A stretch of 64,000 nucleotides of DNA from NCBI RefSeq assembly GCF_025934275.1, contig NZ_JAICYI010000004.1, positions 1 through 64,000 of the forward strand, given 5' to 3'. The position numbers and the translations under genes are program-made. How positions within the stretch are numbered: the stretch's first letter is position 1; the number at the start of each line of letters is the position of its first letter. The notes beneath the pieces are model-generated. The model searched no databases. It was given only the letters and a program-made list of their open reading frames with translations, and had not been told where the DNA came from. Shown here piece by piece: positions 49,754 to 58,767 of the stretch. Source of the stretch: Phenylobacterium sp. (GTDB taxonomy: Bacteria > Pseudomonadota > Alphaproteobacteria > Caulobacterales > Caulobacteraceae).

Positions 49754-49881
49754 ACGGCGGCTGCGCGCTTGCGCCGCAGCGGGTGCGACGCGCCGACATG
49801 GCGGCGGCGCGGAAGTCCGATGCCACAATTTTGCTGCATCGGACGAACCTCGAATTGTCCGCGGGCCGGGGACTTCAGAAC

Positions 49882-50091
49882 ATGAACGAGCTGACCGTCG
49901 TGGCCCGGAGCGGCCGATGGATGCTGGTGGACCAGGATGACGCCGAACTGGGCGCCTATGGCTCGAAGGCCGAGGCCCTGGAGGCCGCCGGCGACTACGC
50001 CCGGGTCGACCAGGAGCCGCGGCACGTGCTGATCCAGGACGACGTGGGCGATTGGGACGAAGCCTTCGTCGAACCGCCGCCGCTGAACTGA
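49882..50091 (+). CDS. DUF2188-like small protein
   Basis: 69 residues (MNELTVVARSGRWMLVDQDD at the start; KAEALEAAGDYARV; HVLIQDDVGDW). The W-x-V-D-Q...S-K-A-E-A...A...VLIQ-D-G plan recalls DUF2188, which has a beta-beta-alpha-beta shape. The ATG at 49882 is one of several in-frame starts; no strong ribosome-binding site. Similar in type to the gene at 51566-51745. Confidence 0.5.
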   Translation: MNELTVVARSGRWMLVDQDDAELGAYGSKAEALEAAGDYARVDQEPRHVLIQDDVGDWDEAFVEPPPLN

Positions 50092-50146
50092 ACCGTCCCG
50101 CCTGACGACCTCTCCCGCCACCGCGGTGGAGGCGGTAAGGTGGCTC

Positions 50147-50623
50147 ATGAGCGAGCAAGCCCCGACGCCGCCCGACGGCTGGAAGCACACCGGCGTAAAG
50201 GTGATCCCGGGCGACCAGCTCGACGACAACACGCCGCAGACGCCCGGCATGCATCGCGCCGCCGCGATCGACTATGCGCGGGCCGGCGCCAAGAAGCTCT
50301 GGGCGGGGACCGTCCATGTCCATGCCGGCGCCAAGACCGGCGCGCACCACCACGGCGCCCTGGAGAGCGTGATCTACGTGGTGAGCGGCAAGGCCCGCAT
50401 GCGCTGGGGCGAGCGGCTGGAGTTCGTGGCGGAGGCCGGGCCCGGCGACTTCATCTACGTCCCGCCCTACGTGCCGCACCAGGAGATCAACGCCTCCAGC
50501 GAGGAGACGCTCTCCTGCGTCCTGGTGCGCTCCGACAGCGAAGCGGTGGTGGTCAATCTCGCCATCGAGCCGGTCGAGAAGCCCGAGGGCGTCGCCTGGG
50601 TGGACCCGATCCACCGGGGATGA
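50147..50623 (+). CDS. Cupin-domain protein
   Basis: 158 residues. Cupin motif 1 appears as GAHHHGALESVIYVVSGKAR (about 64-83) and motif 2 as PGDFIYVPPYVPHQEIN (about 100-116), giving the His/His/Glu/His metal site. A single-domain cupin of unknown reaction. The ATG at 50147 has AAGGTGG upstream; the GTG at 50126 sits in the ribosome-binding region. It converges on the pirin gene with 13 bases between, so two cupin-fold genes lie end to end. Confidence 0.78.
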   Translation: MSEQAPTPPDGWKHTGVKVIPGDQLDDNTPQTPGMHRAAAIDYARAGAKKLWAGTVHVHAGAKTGAHHHGALESVIYVVSGKARMRWGERLEFVAEAGPGDFIYVPPYVPHQEINASSEETLSCVLVRSDSEAVVVNLAIEPVEKPEGVAWVDPIHRG

Positions 50624-50636
50624 ACGGCTCCCGCTG

Positions 50637-51335
50637 CTACGCGGCGTCGACCAGCACGACCTCGGCGTCTTCGAGAGCCGTCACGCTCAGCGACCGCTCG
50701 CCGGTGATCGCCGCACCGTCGCGGGCGTCCAGGCGCACGCCGTTCACGTCCACCGCCCCGGTCGCCGGCACCAGATAGGCATGGCGCGACGGGTCGAGCG
50801 GATAGTCGGCCGTCTCCCCGGCCCTCAGGGTGGCGCCGAGCACGCGCGCGTCGGTGCGGATCGCCAGCGCGTCTGCGTCGTCGGCGAGGCCTGACGCCAG
50901 GGTGATGAAGCGCCCCGCCCGGTCGGATTTCGGGAACGGCTTGGCGCCCCAGGCCGGAGGCCCGCCGCGCGCGTTGGGCTCGATCCAGATCTGGAACAGC
51001 GTCGTGGCGCCGGGCTCGAGGTTGTACTCGGCGTGGCGGATGCCTGTCCCTGCGCTCATCACCTGGACGTCGCCGGCTTCGGTGCGGCCCTTGTTGCCCA
51101 GGCTGTCCTGGTGGGTGATCGCGCCGGCGCGGACATAGGTGATGATCTCCATGTCCGCATGCGGGTGCGGCGGAAAGCCGGAGTTGGCGGCGATCTCGTC
51201 GTCGTTCCACACGCGCAGGCTCCCCCAGCCCATGCGGGCGGGGTCATAGTAGTTGGCGAACGAGAAGTGATGCCGCGCCTTGAGCCAGCCGTGGTCCGCG
51301 CCGCCGAGCTGTGAGAAGGGCCGTTTGTGGATCAT
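50637..51335 (-). CDS. Pirin-family protein
   Basis: 232 residues. Pirin N-domain with MIHKRPFSQLGGADHGWLKA and the metal site HPHADMEIITYVRAG (His57, His59 approximately) plus GTGIRHAEYN (His101, Glu103 approximately). The C-terminal half is a second cupin-like domain (RHAYLVPATGAVDVNGVRL). YhhW-type bacterial pirins can have quercetinase activity; that is not shown for this one. The start at 51335 has GGGAGA. Confidence 0.85.
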   Translation of the reverse strand: MIHKRPFSQLGGADHGWLKARHHFSFANYYDPARMGWGSLRVWNDDEIAANSGFPPHPHADMEIITYVRAGAITHQDSLGNKGRTEAGDVQVMSAGTGIRHAEYNLEPGATTLFQIWIEPNARGGPPAWGAKPFPKSDRAGRFITLASGLADDADALAIRTDARVLGATLRAGETADYPLDPSRHAYLVPATGAVDVNGVRLDARDGAAITGERSLSVTALEDAEVVLVDAA

Positions 51336-51565
51336 GCGATGTCTCCCGCGGGCATAGATAGGCGCCGCCGCCGCGCCGCAAACGGGGCGCTGCCGAAAGG
51401 GATTGGTTCCGGATCGGAAAGGATCGCATTCCACCGCGCCCACACCGACGAGCCCGGGTGGTCCGGCGCGCTGCGACATCCTGTAGCACAGCCAAACCCA
51501 AACTCACGCTTGGCGCGCAGTGCGACGTAGCCTATCGCGCAGAAGTTGCAGTTGCGTGGGTGGGC

Positions 51566-51745
51566 ATGAAGTACGAAGTCATCGAGCGTGGGTCGGAGTG
51601 GATCGTGCACAACGAGGGCGTCGAGGAGGCGCGCTTCGAGCTGCAGGAGGAGGCGCTGGACCACGTGGCCGCGCGGCTGCGCGCCATCAAGCCCGGCGAC
51701 GATGTCATCTCGCTCTGCGTTCGTTACGAGGGGCCGGACGCCTGA
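51566..51745 (+). CDS. Small hypothetical protein, DUF2188-like
   Basis: 59 residues (MKYEVIERGSEWIVHNEGVE, then EALDHVAARLRAIKPGDDVI). A W-I-V-H...A-L...A-A-R plan loosely like DUF2188. Starts at the ATG at 51566 after GTGGGTGGGC. Cytoplasmic. It converges on the next small gene with 12 bases between. Confidence 0.5.
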   Translation: MKYEVIERGSEWIVHNEGVEEARFELQEEALDHVAARLRAIKPGDDVISLCVRYEGPDA

Positions 51746-51757
51746 GCGCGCGCCGGG

Positions 51758-52042
51758 TCAGGCGCGCATCTCGAAATAGGCCGTGCCGCTGCCGGCCGAG
51801 TGGCCGAGCATGGTGATGCGGTAGGTCGCCCCGCTCTCCAGCGTGAGCTCGCCGTCACCGTCGCGGAACGCCTGCTGGGCGATCTCCGGCGAGGCGTTGA
51901 ACGAGCCGCGCAGGCGCGAAGGCCCGGGCTTCAGCGTGGTCGGTTCGCCAAGGATCTCATAGTCGACCGGGCCCTTGAAGCCGCGGCATTTCAATTCGCC
52001 CGTACCCGGGTGAGCGGGGAGTTGCTTTCGGATGCGAGCCAT
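51758..52042 (-). CDS. Hypothetical protein
   Basis: 94 residues, basic start (MARIRKQLPAHPGTGELKCR), then beta-rich with GPVDYEILGEPTTL and ATYRITMLGHSAGSGTAYFE. No signal peptide or membrane helix. Start has AAAGGATGACGG. No family recognised; single gene. Confidence 0.6.
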   Translation of the reverse strand: MARIRKQLPAHPGTGELKCRGFKGPVDYEILGEPTTLKPGPSRLRGSFNASPEIAQQAFRDGDGELTLESGATYRITMLGHSAGSGTAYFEMRA

Positions 52043-52114
52043 CCGTCATCCTTTATGTGGAAGACACAAGAACGGCTGAGGCTGAGGTTCGATCCCAAGC
52101 ACCTTCTCGACGGG

Positions 52115-52309
52115 TCAAGCTTGCGTCTCGGAGGTCGGACCGCCGCGAAGCCTGAGGATGCAGGTCGGCCCTTCCCAGACTTCGACCGCATAGTGGCGCG
52201 CGAGGCGTTCGGCGGCGAGCCGCCGGATATGCGGCCGCTGGTCGGCCGACAGGCGTTCGGCCAGCACCGGATCGCCGGCTTCGTTCAGCCCATAGAACAG
52301 CAGGTCCAC
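52115..52309 (-). CDS. Small hypothetical protein
   Basis: 64 residues from a GTG start (VDLLFYGLNEAGDPVLAERL; HIRRLAAERLARHYAVEVW; GPTCILRLRGGP). GGGAG lies seven bases before the GTG; the frame runs open further upstream but without protein character. One Cys; probably cytoplasmic. No family recognised. Divergent from the Crp/Fnr regulator gene, so the two may share control. Confidence 0.5.
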   Translation of the reverse strand: MDLLFYGLNEAGDPVLAERLSADQRPHIRRLAAERLARHYAVEVWEGPTCILRLRGGPTSETQA

Positions 52310-52453
52310 GCGCAGTCTCCCAACCCGGTTTTGCTCTACGCGCGCGGAGCGCCGCCGTCTGCCGGGTTTCCGACATAACGGTATGGGTCCGGGACAGGCG
52401 CCGGGAAGCCAGGTCCGCGAAGCCAACCGTTGCTTGACGCGTTTTGGGCTTGC

Positions 52454-53176
52454 ATGGCCTGGGACAACCATTTCCTCGGGAGCTTGAGCGCGGCCGACGC
52501 CGCGCGCCTCGAGCCGGATCTCCGGGAGATCGAACTTCAGCGCAATCAGGTTCTCGACGAGGCCGGCCGAGCGGTCACCTTCGTGTACCTGCCGGTTGAC
52601 TGCATCTTGTCAGTGCTGACGGTGATGAAGGACGGCGCCCAGGTGGAGAGCCGCACGATCGGCCATGAGAGCGGCTACGGCCTCCTGCAGGCCCTCGGCT
52701 CGCCGATGAGCTACGAACGGACCATCGTGCAGGTGCCCGGACGCTGCTGGCGGCTGCCGCTCGAGGCGCTGCGGCGGGCGGCCGCGGAGAGCTTGAAACT
52801 GCGCGAGATCATCGTCCGCCACGCTCAGGCCAGTCTGCTGCAGGCCGCACAGTCGACCGCCTGCAACACCCTGCATCGCGCCGAGCAGAGGCTCTGCCGC
52901 TGGCTTCTGCTCAGCCAGGACCGGCTCCGCTCCGACGTCCTGCCGCTGACCCAGGAGCACCTGGCGATCATGCTGGGCGTGCAGCGCACGACCGTCACCG
53001 CGACCGCGTCCAATCTCCAGGAGCGCGGGATGATCGCCTACAGCCGCGGGCGCATCCGCATCCTCGACCGTCCTGCGCTCGAGCGCTGCGCCTGCGAGTG
53101 CTACCAGGCCATCGAGCGTGGCGCGGCCTTGATGCTCGGCGAGGCGGACGCGGCCAAACGCGAGCCCGCGGCCTGA
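52454..53176 (+). CDS. Crp/Fnr-family transcription regulator
   Basis: 240 residues. Cyclic-nucleotide-like beta-roll about 15-120 (NQVLDEAGRAVTFVYLPVDC, VMKDGAQVESRTIGHESGYG) with no FNR-type N-terminal Cys cluster, dimer helix about 120-155, and a C-terminal winged helix (PLTQEHLAIMLGVQRTTVTA, about 175-194). The recognition helix QRTTVTATASNLQ differs from the E--SR of Crp and Fnr, so its operator should differ from TTGAT-N4-ATCAA. The ATG at 52454 is favoured over a TTG at 52430. It precedes the GPH carrier by 65 bases. Confidence 0.85.
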   Translation: MAWDNHFLGSLSAADAARLEPDLREIELQRNQVLDEAGRAVTFVYLPVDCILSVLTVMKDGAQVESRTIGHESGYGLLQALGSPMSYERTIVQVPGRCWRLPLEALRRAAAESLKLREIIVRHAQASLLQAAQSTACNTLHRAEQRLCRWLLLSQDRLRSDVLPLTQEHLAIMLGVQRTTVTATASNLQERGMIAYSRGRIRILDRPALERCACECYQAIERGAALMLGEADAAKREPAA

Positions 53177-53241
53177 CGTCGCGTCAGCCTTGAACCGGGC
53201 GCCCGATCTGGGCCTGATCGGGCGAACGCGCGGAGGCTTCC

Positions 53242-54654
53242 ATGACGATGGCGGGCGCAGGATCGAAGCGGCTCTCGCTCGGCAGGATCGTCGTGTTCGC
53301 GTTGGCCAGCCTTCCAGTGAGCGCGCTGGCGACGGCCCTGCTGATTTATCTGCCGCCGCATCTGGCCACGCAGCTGGGCGTCCCGCTCGCCGTGGTCGCC
53401 GGGACCTGGGCGGCCGTCCGGCTGATCGACATCGGGGTGGATCCCATCCTTGGCGTGCTGATGGACCGCACGCGCAGCGTCATCGGGCGATACCGGCCGT
53501 GGATGATCGCCGGCACGCCGATGCTGATGCTGGCGGTCTTCATGCTGTTCTTCGCCCCCGTCGGCGTCGGAAAGCCCTACCTCGTCGGCTGGCTGTTCCT
53601 GCTCTATGTGGCGCTCTCGATCCTGGCGCTGGCTCACCCGGCCTGGGCCGCGACGCTCGCCAAGGGCTACAACGATCGTTCCAGGATCTTCGGCATCATG
53701 GCCGCGGTCGCCATCCTGGCGCTGCTCGTCGTGCTTTCCATCCCGGTGATCGCCGGGCGCCGCGGCCTCGGCGACGCCGGCGCGATCCACGCCATGGGCT
53801 GGTTCGTCATCCTGCTCTCGCCGTTCGCGATCGGCTTTGCCATCGTGTTCACGCCCGAGCGCGTGGCCCCGCGCCACCGCTCCGACACCGGCTTCAGGCT
53901 CGGCGACGTCCTCCTCGTGCTCAGGAGGACGGACCTCCTGCGACTCTACGCCGCCCAGATGGCCATGACCATGGGGCCGGGCTGGATGAGCTCGATCTAC
54001 ATCTTCTTCACCCGCGACTACATGGGCTTCAGCCAGGCGCAGGCCTCGATGCTGCTGCTCGCCTACGTTCTGGCGGGGCTCGCCGGCGCGCCGTTCACGG
54101 CCTGGCTGTCGACGAAGATCGGCAAGCACCGGACGGTGATGGCCATCGCGGTGGCCTATTCCGTGGGCCTGCTCACCGTCCTGCTGGCTCCCAAGGGCGT
54201 GCTGCTCGGCTCGGTGCCGGTGAACCTCTGGTGCGGGTTCGCCGGAGCCGGGTTCGAGCTCACCCTCCGCTCCATGCTGGCGGACGTCGCCGACGAGGTG
54301 CGCCTCGACCACGGCAAGGACCGGCTGAGCCTCATCTATTCGCTGAACACCGCGGCGGCGAAGCTCGCCTCGGCGGGCGCGATCATCGTCAGCTTCCGCC
54401 TGCTCGCCGGCTTCGGCTACCTTCCGAAGCTCGGCCACGCGAACACGCCCGAGGCGATCCGCGGCCTGGGGATGACCTTCGTCGCCGGTCCCATCGCCTG
54501 CGTCGTCCTGGGAGCCCTGTTCATGATCGGCTGGAAGATGACCGCCGAGAAGCACGCCGCCATCCGCATGGCCCTGGAGGCCCGCGACGCCGAGGCCGCG
54601 CTGGGCGGCGCCGACGGCGAGCATCTGGGCGACGCGGCCGAAGCCGCCGCCTGA
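53242..54654 (+). CDS. MFS/GPH-family cation:sugar-type symporter
   Basis: 470 residues with 12 transmembrane segments. RLIDIGVDPILGVLMDRTRS (about 61-80) and GRYRPWMIAGTP (about 84-95) are the GPH (MelB-type) signature; the second half carries DEVRLDHGKDRLSLIYSL. Usual substrates are glycosides, but in catabolic clusters related carriers serve other molecules. The start has GGAGG six bases upstream. It may be co-transcribed with the thioesterase gene 50 bases on. Confidence 0.82.
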   Translation: MTMAGAGSKRLSLGRIVVFALASLPVSALATALLIYLPPHLATQLGVPLAVVAGTWAAVRLIDIGVDPILGVLMDRTRSVIGRYRPWMIAGTPMLMLAVFMLFFAPVGVGKPYLVGWLFLLYVALSILALAHPAWAATLAKGYNDRSRIFGIMAAVAILALLVVLSIPVIAGRRGLGDAGAIHAMGWFVILLSPFAIGFAIVFTPERVAPRHRSDTGFRLGDVLLVLRRTDLLRLYAAQMAMTMGPGWMSSIYIFFTRDYMGFSQAQASMLLLAYVLAGLAGAPFTAWLSTKIGKHRTVMAIAVAYSVGLLTVLLAPKGVLLGSVPVNLWCGFAGAGFELTLRSMLADVADEVRLDHGKDRLSLIYSLNTAAAKLASAGAIIVSFRLLAGFGYLPKLGHANTPEAIRGLGMTFVAGPIACVVLGALFMIGWKMTAEKHAAIRMALEARDAEAALGGADGEHLGDAAEAAA

Positions 54655-54704
54655 ACTCGCCGGGGCTAGGCGCAGGCGGCGGGAATCGGCATAGCTCCCG
54701 CCGC

Positions 54705-55481
54705 ATGTCGAACAAGCCCTTCTTCACGGTCGACGGCGACCGCTTCGTCCCCACTGACGCCGCGCGCGGCCCGTGGGACCCCAAGTCCCTGCACGGCCGG
54801 GTGATCGTGGGCCTGCTGGGCGCCGAGATCGAACGCCTGCACGGCGGCCCGGAGTTCGTTCCGGCCCGCCTCACGGTCGACATGTACCGCCTGCCGGACC
54901 TCTCGCCCGCGGAAGTGACGACGCGGGTGGTGCGCGAGGGCTACCGCATCAAGGTGATCGACGCCGAGTTCTTCTCTGCCGGCGTCTCCGCCGGCCGCGC
55001 CACCTGCCAGCTCCTGCGCCGCAGCGAGCAGCCGGACGGAAATGTCTGGAAGCCGCCGGCCTGGGATGTCCCGAAGCCCGATGACATTCCGCCGCCCGAG
55101 GCCAGCGCCCGTCCGATGGGCGGCATGTGGGCCACCCGCCGCATCGCCGGCGATTTCGGCTCGGTGGGCCAGAAGCGCGCCTGGATCAGCGAGGTGCGCG
55201 AGTTGGTGGAGGGCCGGCCGCTGACTCCGTTCGTCCGGGTGGCGGGCGCGGCCGACTTCGCGAGCCCGTTCGCCAACGCCGGCGACCAGGGCCTGAAGTA
55301 CATCAACTCCGACGTCACCCTCTACCTGCACCGCGAGCCGGTCGGCGAATGGGTGGGGTTCGAGGTGGTGAACCATGGCGCGACCGAGGGCGTCGCGATC
55401 GGCGAGTGCTTCCTCTACGACGTCGAGGGCCGGATCGGTTCCGCCTCCTGTTGCGCGCTGACCCAGCGGCGGCGGGCGTGA
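54705..55481 (+). CDS. Acyl-CoA thioesterase-like hotdog protein
   Basis: 258 residues of double-hotdog type (PF13622-like): N-half HGRVIVGLLGAEIERLHGGP, EFVPARLTVDMYRLPDLSPA; C-half FASPFANAGDQGLKYINSDV with VTLYLHREPVGEWVGFEVV. Hydrolyses acyl-CoA to free acid and CoA in the cytoplasm. The ATG at 54705 is the first in-frame ATG inside a much longer open frame that overlaps the carrier gene in a different phase. It links to the fatty-acid theme of the window. Confidence 0.75.
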   Translation: MSNKPFFTVDGDRFVPTDAARGPWDPKSLHGRVIVGLLGAEIERLHGGPEFVPARLTVDMYRLPDLSPAEVTTRVVREGYRIKVIDAEFFSAGVSAGRATCQLLRRSEQPDGNVWKPPAWDVPKPDDIPPPEASARPMGGMWATRRIAGDFGSVGQKRAWISEVRELVEGRPLTPFVRVAGAADFASPFANAGDQGLKYINSDVTLYLHREPVGEWVGFEVVNHGATEGVAIGECFLYDVEGRIGSASCCALTQRRRA

Positions 55482-55543
55482 GGCGCTCAGCTCCGGTTCA
55501 CCGGCCGCCCGTGCTATTGCAGCCTCGAACCCAGGAGCCGCTC

Positions 55544-55900
55544 ATGAACACCCTCGCCCTCGGCGCGATCGCCGTTTCCGCCGCGCTGGCCTTGGCCGGC
55601 GCGGCCGAGGCCCACGCGCACCTCGTCACGGCCAGCCCAGCCGCCGGCGCCAAGGGGCCCGCCCCCTCGCAGATCAAGCTCACCTTCAGCGAGGGCCTGG
55701 TTGGCAAGTTCTCCAAGCTCGAGCTCACCGACGCCGCCGGCCACAAGGCGTCGCTGGGCCCGGCGGCGGTCGACGGCAAGCAGATGTCCGCGGCGGTCTC
55801 CGGCAAGCTCGCGCCCGGCGCCTACAAGGTGAGTTGGACGGCGGTCTCCGCCGACACCCACCGGACGAGCGGCGGCTTCAGTTTCACCGTCACCCCCTGA
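55544..55900 (+). CDS. copC: Copper resistance protein CopC
   Basis: 118 residues. The signal peptide ends AEA (about 23) so that the mature protein begins His-Ala-His, giving the N-terminal copper brace. Later copper ligands are in VSADTHRTSGG (Asp and His). KLTFSEGLVGKFSKLELTDA is family-typical. Periplasmic Cu(II) carrier. It is followed after one base by copD, so translation is coupled. The start at 55544 has CAGGAGC. Confidence 0.87.
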   Translation: MNTLALGAIAVSAALALAGAAEAHAHLVTASPAAGAKGPAPSQIKLTFSEGLVGKFSKLELTDAAGHKASLGPAAVDGKQMSAAVSGKLAPGAYKVSWTAVSADTHRTSGGFSFTVTP

Positions 55901-55901
55901 G

Positions 55902-56768
55902 ATGCCGGCGGCCCTGATCGGGGCGCGGTGGCTGCACGAGGCGGCCCTCCTGGTCCTGTTCGGCGCCGCCGCGTTCCCGCTCTACGCCGGAGCGGATTTG
56001 CCGGCGGGGGCCGCCGGCTTCGCCGCCTGGCGTCGCCGACGCCTCCTGCTGTTGGCCGGCCTGGCGCTGATCGGCGGCCTCGCCTGGTTCGCGTTCACCG
56101 CGGCGGGCATGAGCGGAGACCCCGCCGACGCCGCGAGCCCGGCCGCCTGGGCCGCCACCTTCGCCGACACCGAGTTCGGCAAGCTCTGGGCCGTGCGGCT
56201 CGGGCTGATCCTGGTCCTTTTCGCCGCGGCCTGGCTGCGCGCCTCGGTCCCCCGCGAGACGGCGCTCGCCGCCGTCGCCCTCGGCAGCCTCGCCTGGACC
56301 GGCCACGGCGACCTGCCCGAGGGCGCGCTCGGCGCGGCGCACCGCATCGGCGACGTGATCCACCTGCTTGCCGCGGGCCTCTGGCTGGGCGCGCTCTGGG
56401 CGCTGGGCTGGCTCGCGTGGCGCAGACCGCAGGCGCCCGAGACCGAGCGGGCGCTCCGGCGCTTCTCCGGGGCCGGCCAGCTCGCCGTGGCGCTCCTGGT
56501 CCTCACGGGCTTGCTGAGCGCCTACGCGATCCTCGGCGACCCAGCCAAGCTCCTCACCACCACCTATGGACGGCTGCTGGACGTCAAGCTCGCCGCGTTC
56601 GCCGGCATGCTGGCGCTGGCCGTCCTCAACCGGTTCGTGCTTGTGCCGCGGCTCGCGGCCGGCGGCGGGCTCGGCCGGCTCCGCTGGCAGATCGCCGGCG
56701 AGCAGGCGCTCGGCGTCGTGATCGTCGCCATCGTGGCGATGATCGGCACGATCGATCCGGGTTCGTAG
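55902..56768 (+). CDS. copD: Copper resistance protein CopD
   Basis: 288 residues, about eight transmembrane helices, CopD/YebZ-type. RWLHEAALLVLFGAAAFPLY in helix 1, a conserved His in SLAWTGHGDLPEG and DVIHLLAAGLWLGALWALG, GLLSAYAILGD and TTYGRLLDVKLAAFAGMLAL. Works with CopC to take copper across the inner membrane. The ATG follows the copC stop by one base. Confidence 0.86.
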   Translation: MPAALIGARWLHEAALLVLFGAAAFPLYAGADLPAGAAGFAAWRRRRLLLLAGLALIGGLAWFAFTAAGMSGDPADAASPAAWAATFADTEFGKLWAVRLGLILVLFAAAWLRASVPRETALAAVALGSLAWTGHGDLPEGALGAAHRIGDVIHLLAAGLWLGALWALGWLAWRRPQAPETERALRRFSGAGQLAVALLVLTGLLSAYAILGDPAKLLTTTYGRLLDVKLAAFAGMLALAVLNRFVLVPRLAAGGGLGRLRWQIAGEQALGVVIVAIVAMIGTIDPGS

Positions 56769-56878
56769 GCGCGACTTCGCCGCGGTCTGCATCCGCTGCG
56801 CCTTGCCGCCGGAAGCGGCGGCGATGAGCTGCGGGATCGCCTCGGTGACCTTGGGCTCCAGGCCCTCGGCCGCTGCCT
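56769..56878 (-). pseudogene. Coding-like remnant between copD and the carboxylesterase
   Basis: On the minus strand the 110 bases between copD and the esterase stop read, one frame off the esterase, as RLKAAAEGLEPKVTEAIPQL followed by IAAASGGKAQRMQTAAK, with G/C at nearly every third position. There is no start codon or ribosome-binding site, and the frame runs into copD antisense. A relic of a displaced gene or a frameshifted tail are possible; chance cannot be excluded. Confidence 0.25.
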
Positions 56879-58612
56879 TCAGCCGCGCATACGCGTGTTG
56901 GGCATGCCGGCGAGCGCCTGGCGCACCTCCGACAGCGGATCGTCGACGACCTTGCTCGGCAGGTTGAACTCCATCACCGGCCGGGTCTTGGCGTTGTAGG
57001 CCGGCCAGTGCGGCAGGCCCGGATGGTTGGGGTTTCCGCTCCGCGCGAACGCCACCCAGGCCCCGGCGATCTGATCCCCCATCCGCTTCGGCTCGGGGCC
57101 GGGACCCACGAACGCCCGGACCTTGTCGAAGGAATAGAGCATGAACGGGATCTCGATGGTGTGGGGCGATCGGAAGACGCCGCCGCCCGCCGGGGTCTCC
57201 CAGGTGGTCATGTACACATAGGCCGGGGCGCCGCCCTGGGCCGCCTTGCGGTCGGCCAGCGTCTCGGAGCCGCCCATCCCCAGGCCGGAGCTCATCACCT
57301 GCACCCAGAGATAGGTCGGCGAATAGACCGGGTAGGCGCGGCGCAGGGCGGCCAGCAGCTTCTGGCCCGGCTCGCCGAACGGCTTCATGCGGGCCTGCAG
57401 GTCGGCCTCGGTCATCCGCCCGAACCAGGGCTCCCCGGCGGTGAAGATGGTCATCTCGTCCTTCGCCCAGCCGACCAGCACCGGGACGTCGGCGGAAACC
57501 GCCGGCGCATCGGGCGTGAACGGATCGCGCGGGATCACCGTCCCGTCGACGATCGGTCCGGAGCCGACGCCTCCGAACCCGCCCCGGGAGAGCTTGCCGG
57601 CGGCTTCGAGGACGATCGGGCCGGGCACGCTCTCCAACGCCGCCCGGTCGCCGGGCTTGACGCCCAGCGCATCGAGCAGCTGCTTGGCCTGCGCCGCCGC
57701 GGGCGCGGGGCGGCCGAGCGTGAGTCCGGGCCCGCTCTGGATCGCCGCCTTGTGGAAAAGCCCCTTGGCCGACGGCATGGCCATCAGCGTCGAGACCTTC
57801 ACCCCGCCGCCCGACTGGCCGGAGATCATCACATTGCCCGGATTGCCGCCGAAGGCTTCGATGTTGTCGCGAATCCAGTCCAGCGCCGCCACCAGGTCCT
57901 GCATCCCGACGGTGCCCGAGGCGGCGTAGTCCGGCCCGAACGCCTCGGCGAGATTCAGGTACCCGAACACGTTGAGTCGGTGATTGAGGCTCACCGCCAC
58001 CACGTCGAAGTGACGGGCCAGGCCATCGCACTGGTAGATCGGCTGGGCGCCGGAGCCGTAGGCGAAGCCGCCGCCGTGGATCCAGACTATCACCGGCCGC
58101 CGCTTGCGGTCGGGCGCCGGCGTCCAGACGTTCAGGTAGAGGCAGTCCTCGTTCATCACCTTCATCTCGGAAGGCGTCGTGAAGACCCGGTGCATCTGGA
58201 ACGAGAAGTCGTTCGGCGCGACGACGCTGGTCCCGCCGGCCATCTGCATGGCGGGCGCGCCGTAGTCGGACGCATCGTAGGTGTCGGTCCAAGGCGCCGG
58301 CGGCTGCGGCGGCATGAAGCGGAGCTTGCCGATCGGCGGCGCCGCGTAGCGCAAGCCCTTGAAGGCATGGACGCCGTTGTCGACGAGCCCTTGGACGGGC
58401 CCATACTTGGTCTTCACCACCGGGGTCGGGATCGGCACGCCGGGTCCGGTCTCCGCCGCCCCGGGCGCCGCGGCGGGCGCGCGACGGGCAGGCTTCGCCG
58501 CCGCGGGCTTCGCCGCCTTGGCCGTCCTGCCGGCCGCCTCCGCCGCTGTCGCGCTGAGCGCCGCTGCGCCTGCCGCCAGACCGATCACGGTCCGCCGATC
58601 GAATTTCTCCAT
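56879..58612 (-). CDS. Exported type-B carboxylesterase
   Basis: 577 residues. A twin-arginine-like start (FDRRTVIGLAAGAAALSA) then an Ala/Pro/Lys-rich linker. Carboxylesterase fold with EDCLYLNVWTP (about 137-147), oxyanion HGGGFAYG (about 162-169), nucleophile GQSGGG (about 251-256) and acid/His parts in the C-terminal third (DEMTIF, SPHTIEIPF). Exported by Tat or Sec. Start at the second of GTG-ATG, five bases after GGGGGAGG. Divergent from the PqaA-like gene. Substrate unknown; ester products of the Baeyer-Villiger enzyme are possible. Confidence 0.83.
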   Translation of the reverse strand: MEKFDRRTVIGLAAGAAALSATAAEAAGRTAKAAKPAAAKPARRAPAAAPGAAETGPGVPIPTPVVKTKYGPVQGLVDNGVHAFKGLRYAAPPIGKLRFMPPQPPAPWTDTYDASDYGAPAMQMAGGTSVVAPNDFSFQMHRVFTTPSEMKVMNEDCLYLNVWTPAPDRKRRPVIVWIHGGGFAYGSGAQPIYQCDGLARHFDVVAVSLNHRLNVFGYLNLAEAFGPDYAASGTVGMQDLVAALDWIRDNIEAFGGNPGNVMISGQSGGGVKVSTLMAMPSAKGLFHKAAIQSGPGLTLGRPAPAAAQAKQLLDALGVKPGDRAALESVPGPIVLEAAGKLSRGGFGGVGSGPIVDGTVIPRDPFTPDAPAVSADVPVLVGWAKDEMTIFTAGEPWFGRMTEADLQARMKPFGEPGQKLLAALRRAYPVYSPTYLWVQVMSSGLGMGGSETLADRKAAQGGAPAYVYMTTWETPAGGGVFRSPHTIEIPFMLYSFDKVRAFVGPGPEPKRMGDQIAGAWVAFARSGNPNHPGLPHWPAYNAKTRPVMEFNLPSKVVDDPLSEVRQALAGMPNTRMRG

Positions 58613-58689
58613 CACATCCTCCCCCGTGGCGTCTCGTACCGGTCGCTCAAAGCGCCTGTCCGTCAGAAGACGGCGCGGGCTTGGCCGTT

Positions 58690-58699
58690 GTCAATTGAC
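58690..58699. promoter_or_regulatory. Perfect 10-bp palindrome GTCAATTGAC
   Basis: Sits about 70 bases before each of the divergent esterase and PqaA-like genes. The right half (TTGACG) could be a -35 for the plus strand, but no good -10 follows at 17 bases. Possible operator. Confidence 0.3.
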
Positions 58700-58767
58700 G
58701 CTTGGGGAAGACAAGCCGCTGACGCCTGTGTCATCTATCGCGGAAAGAGGTTGTGGGAGGGACTGAC

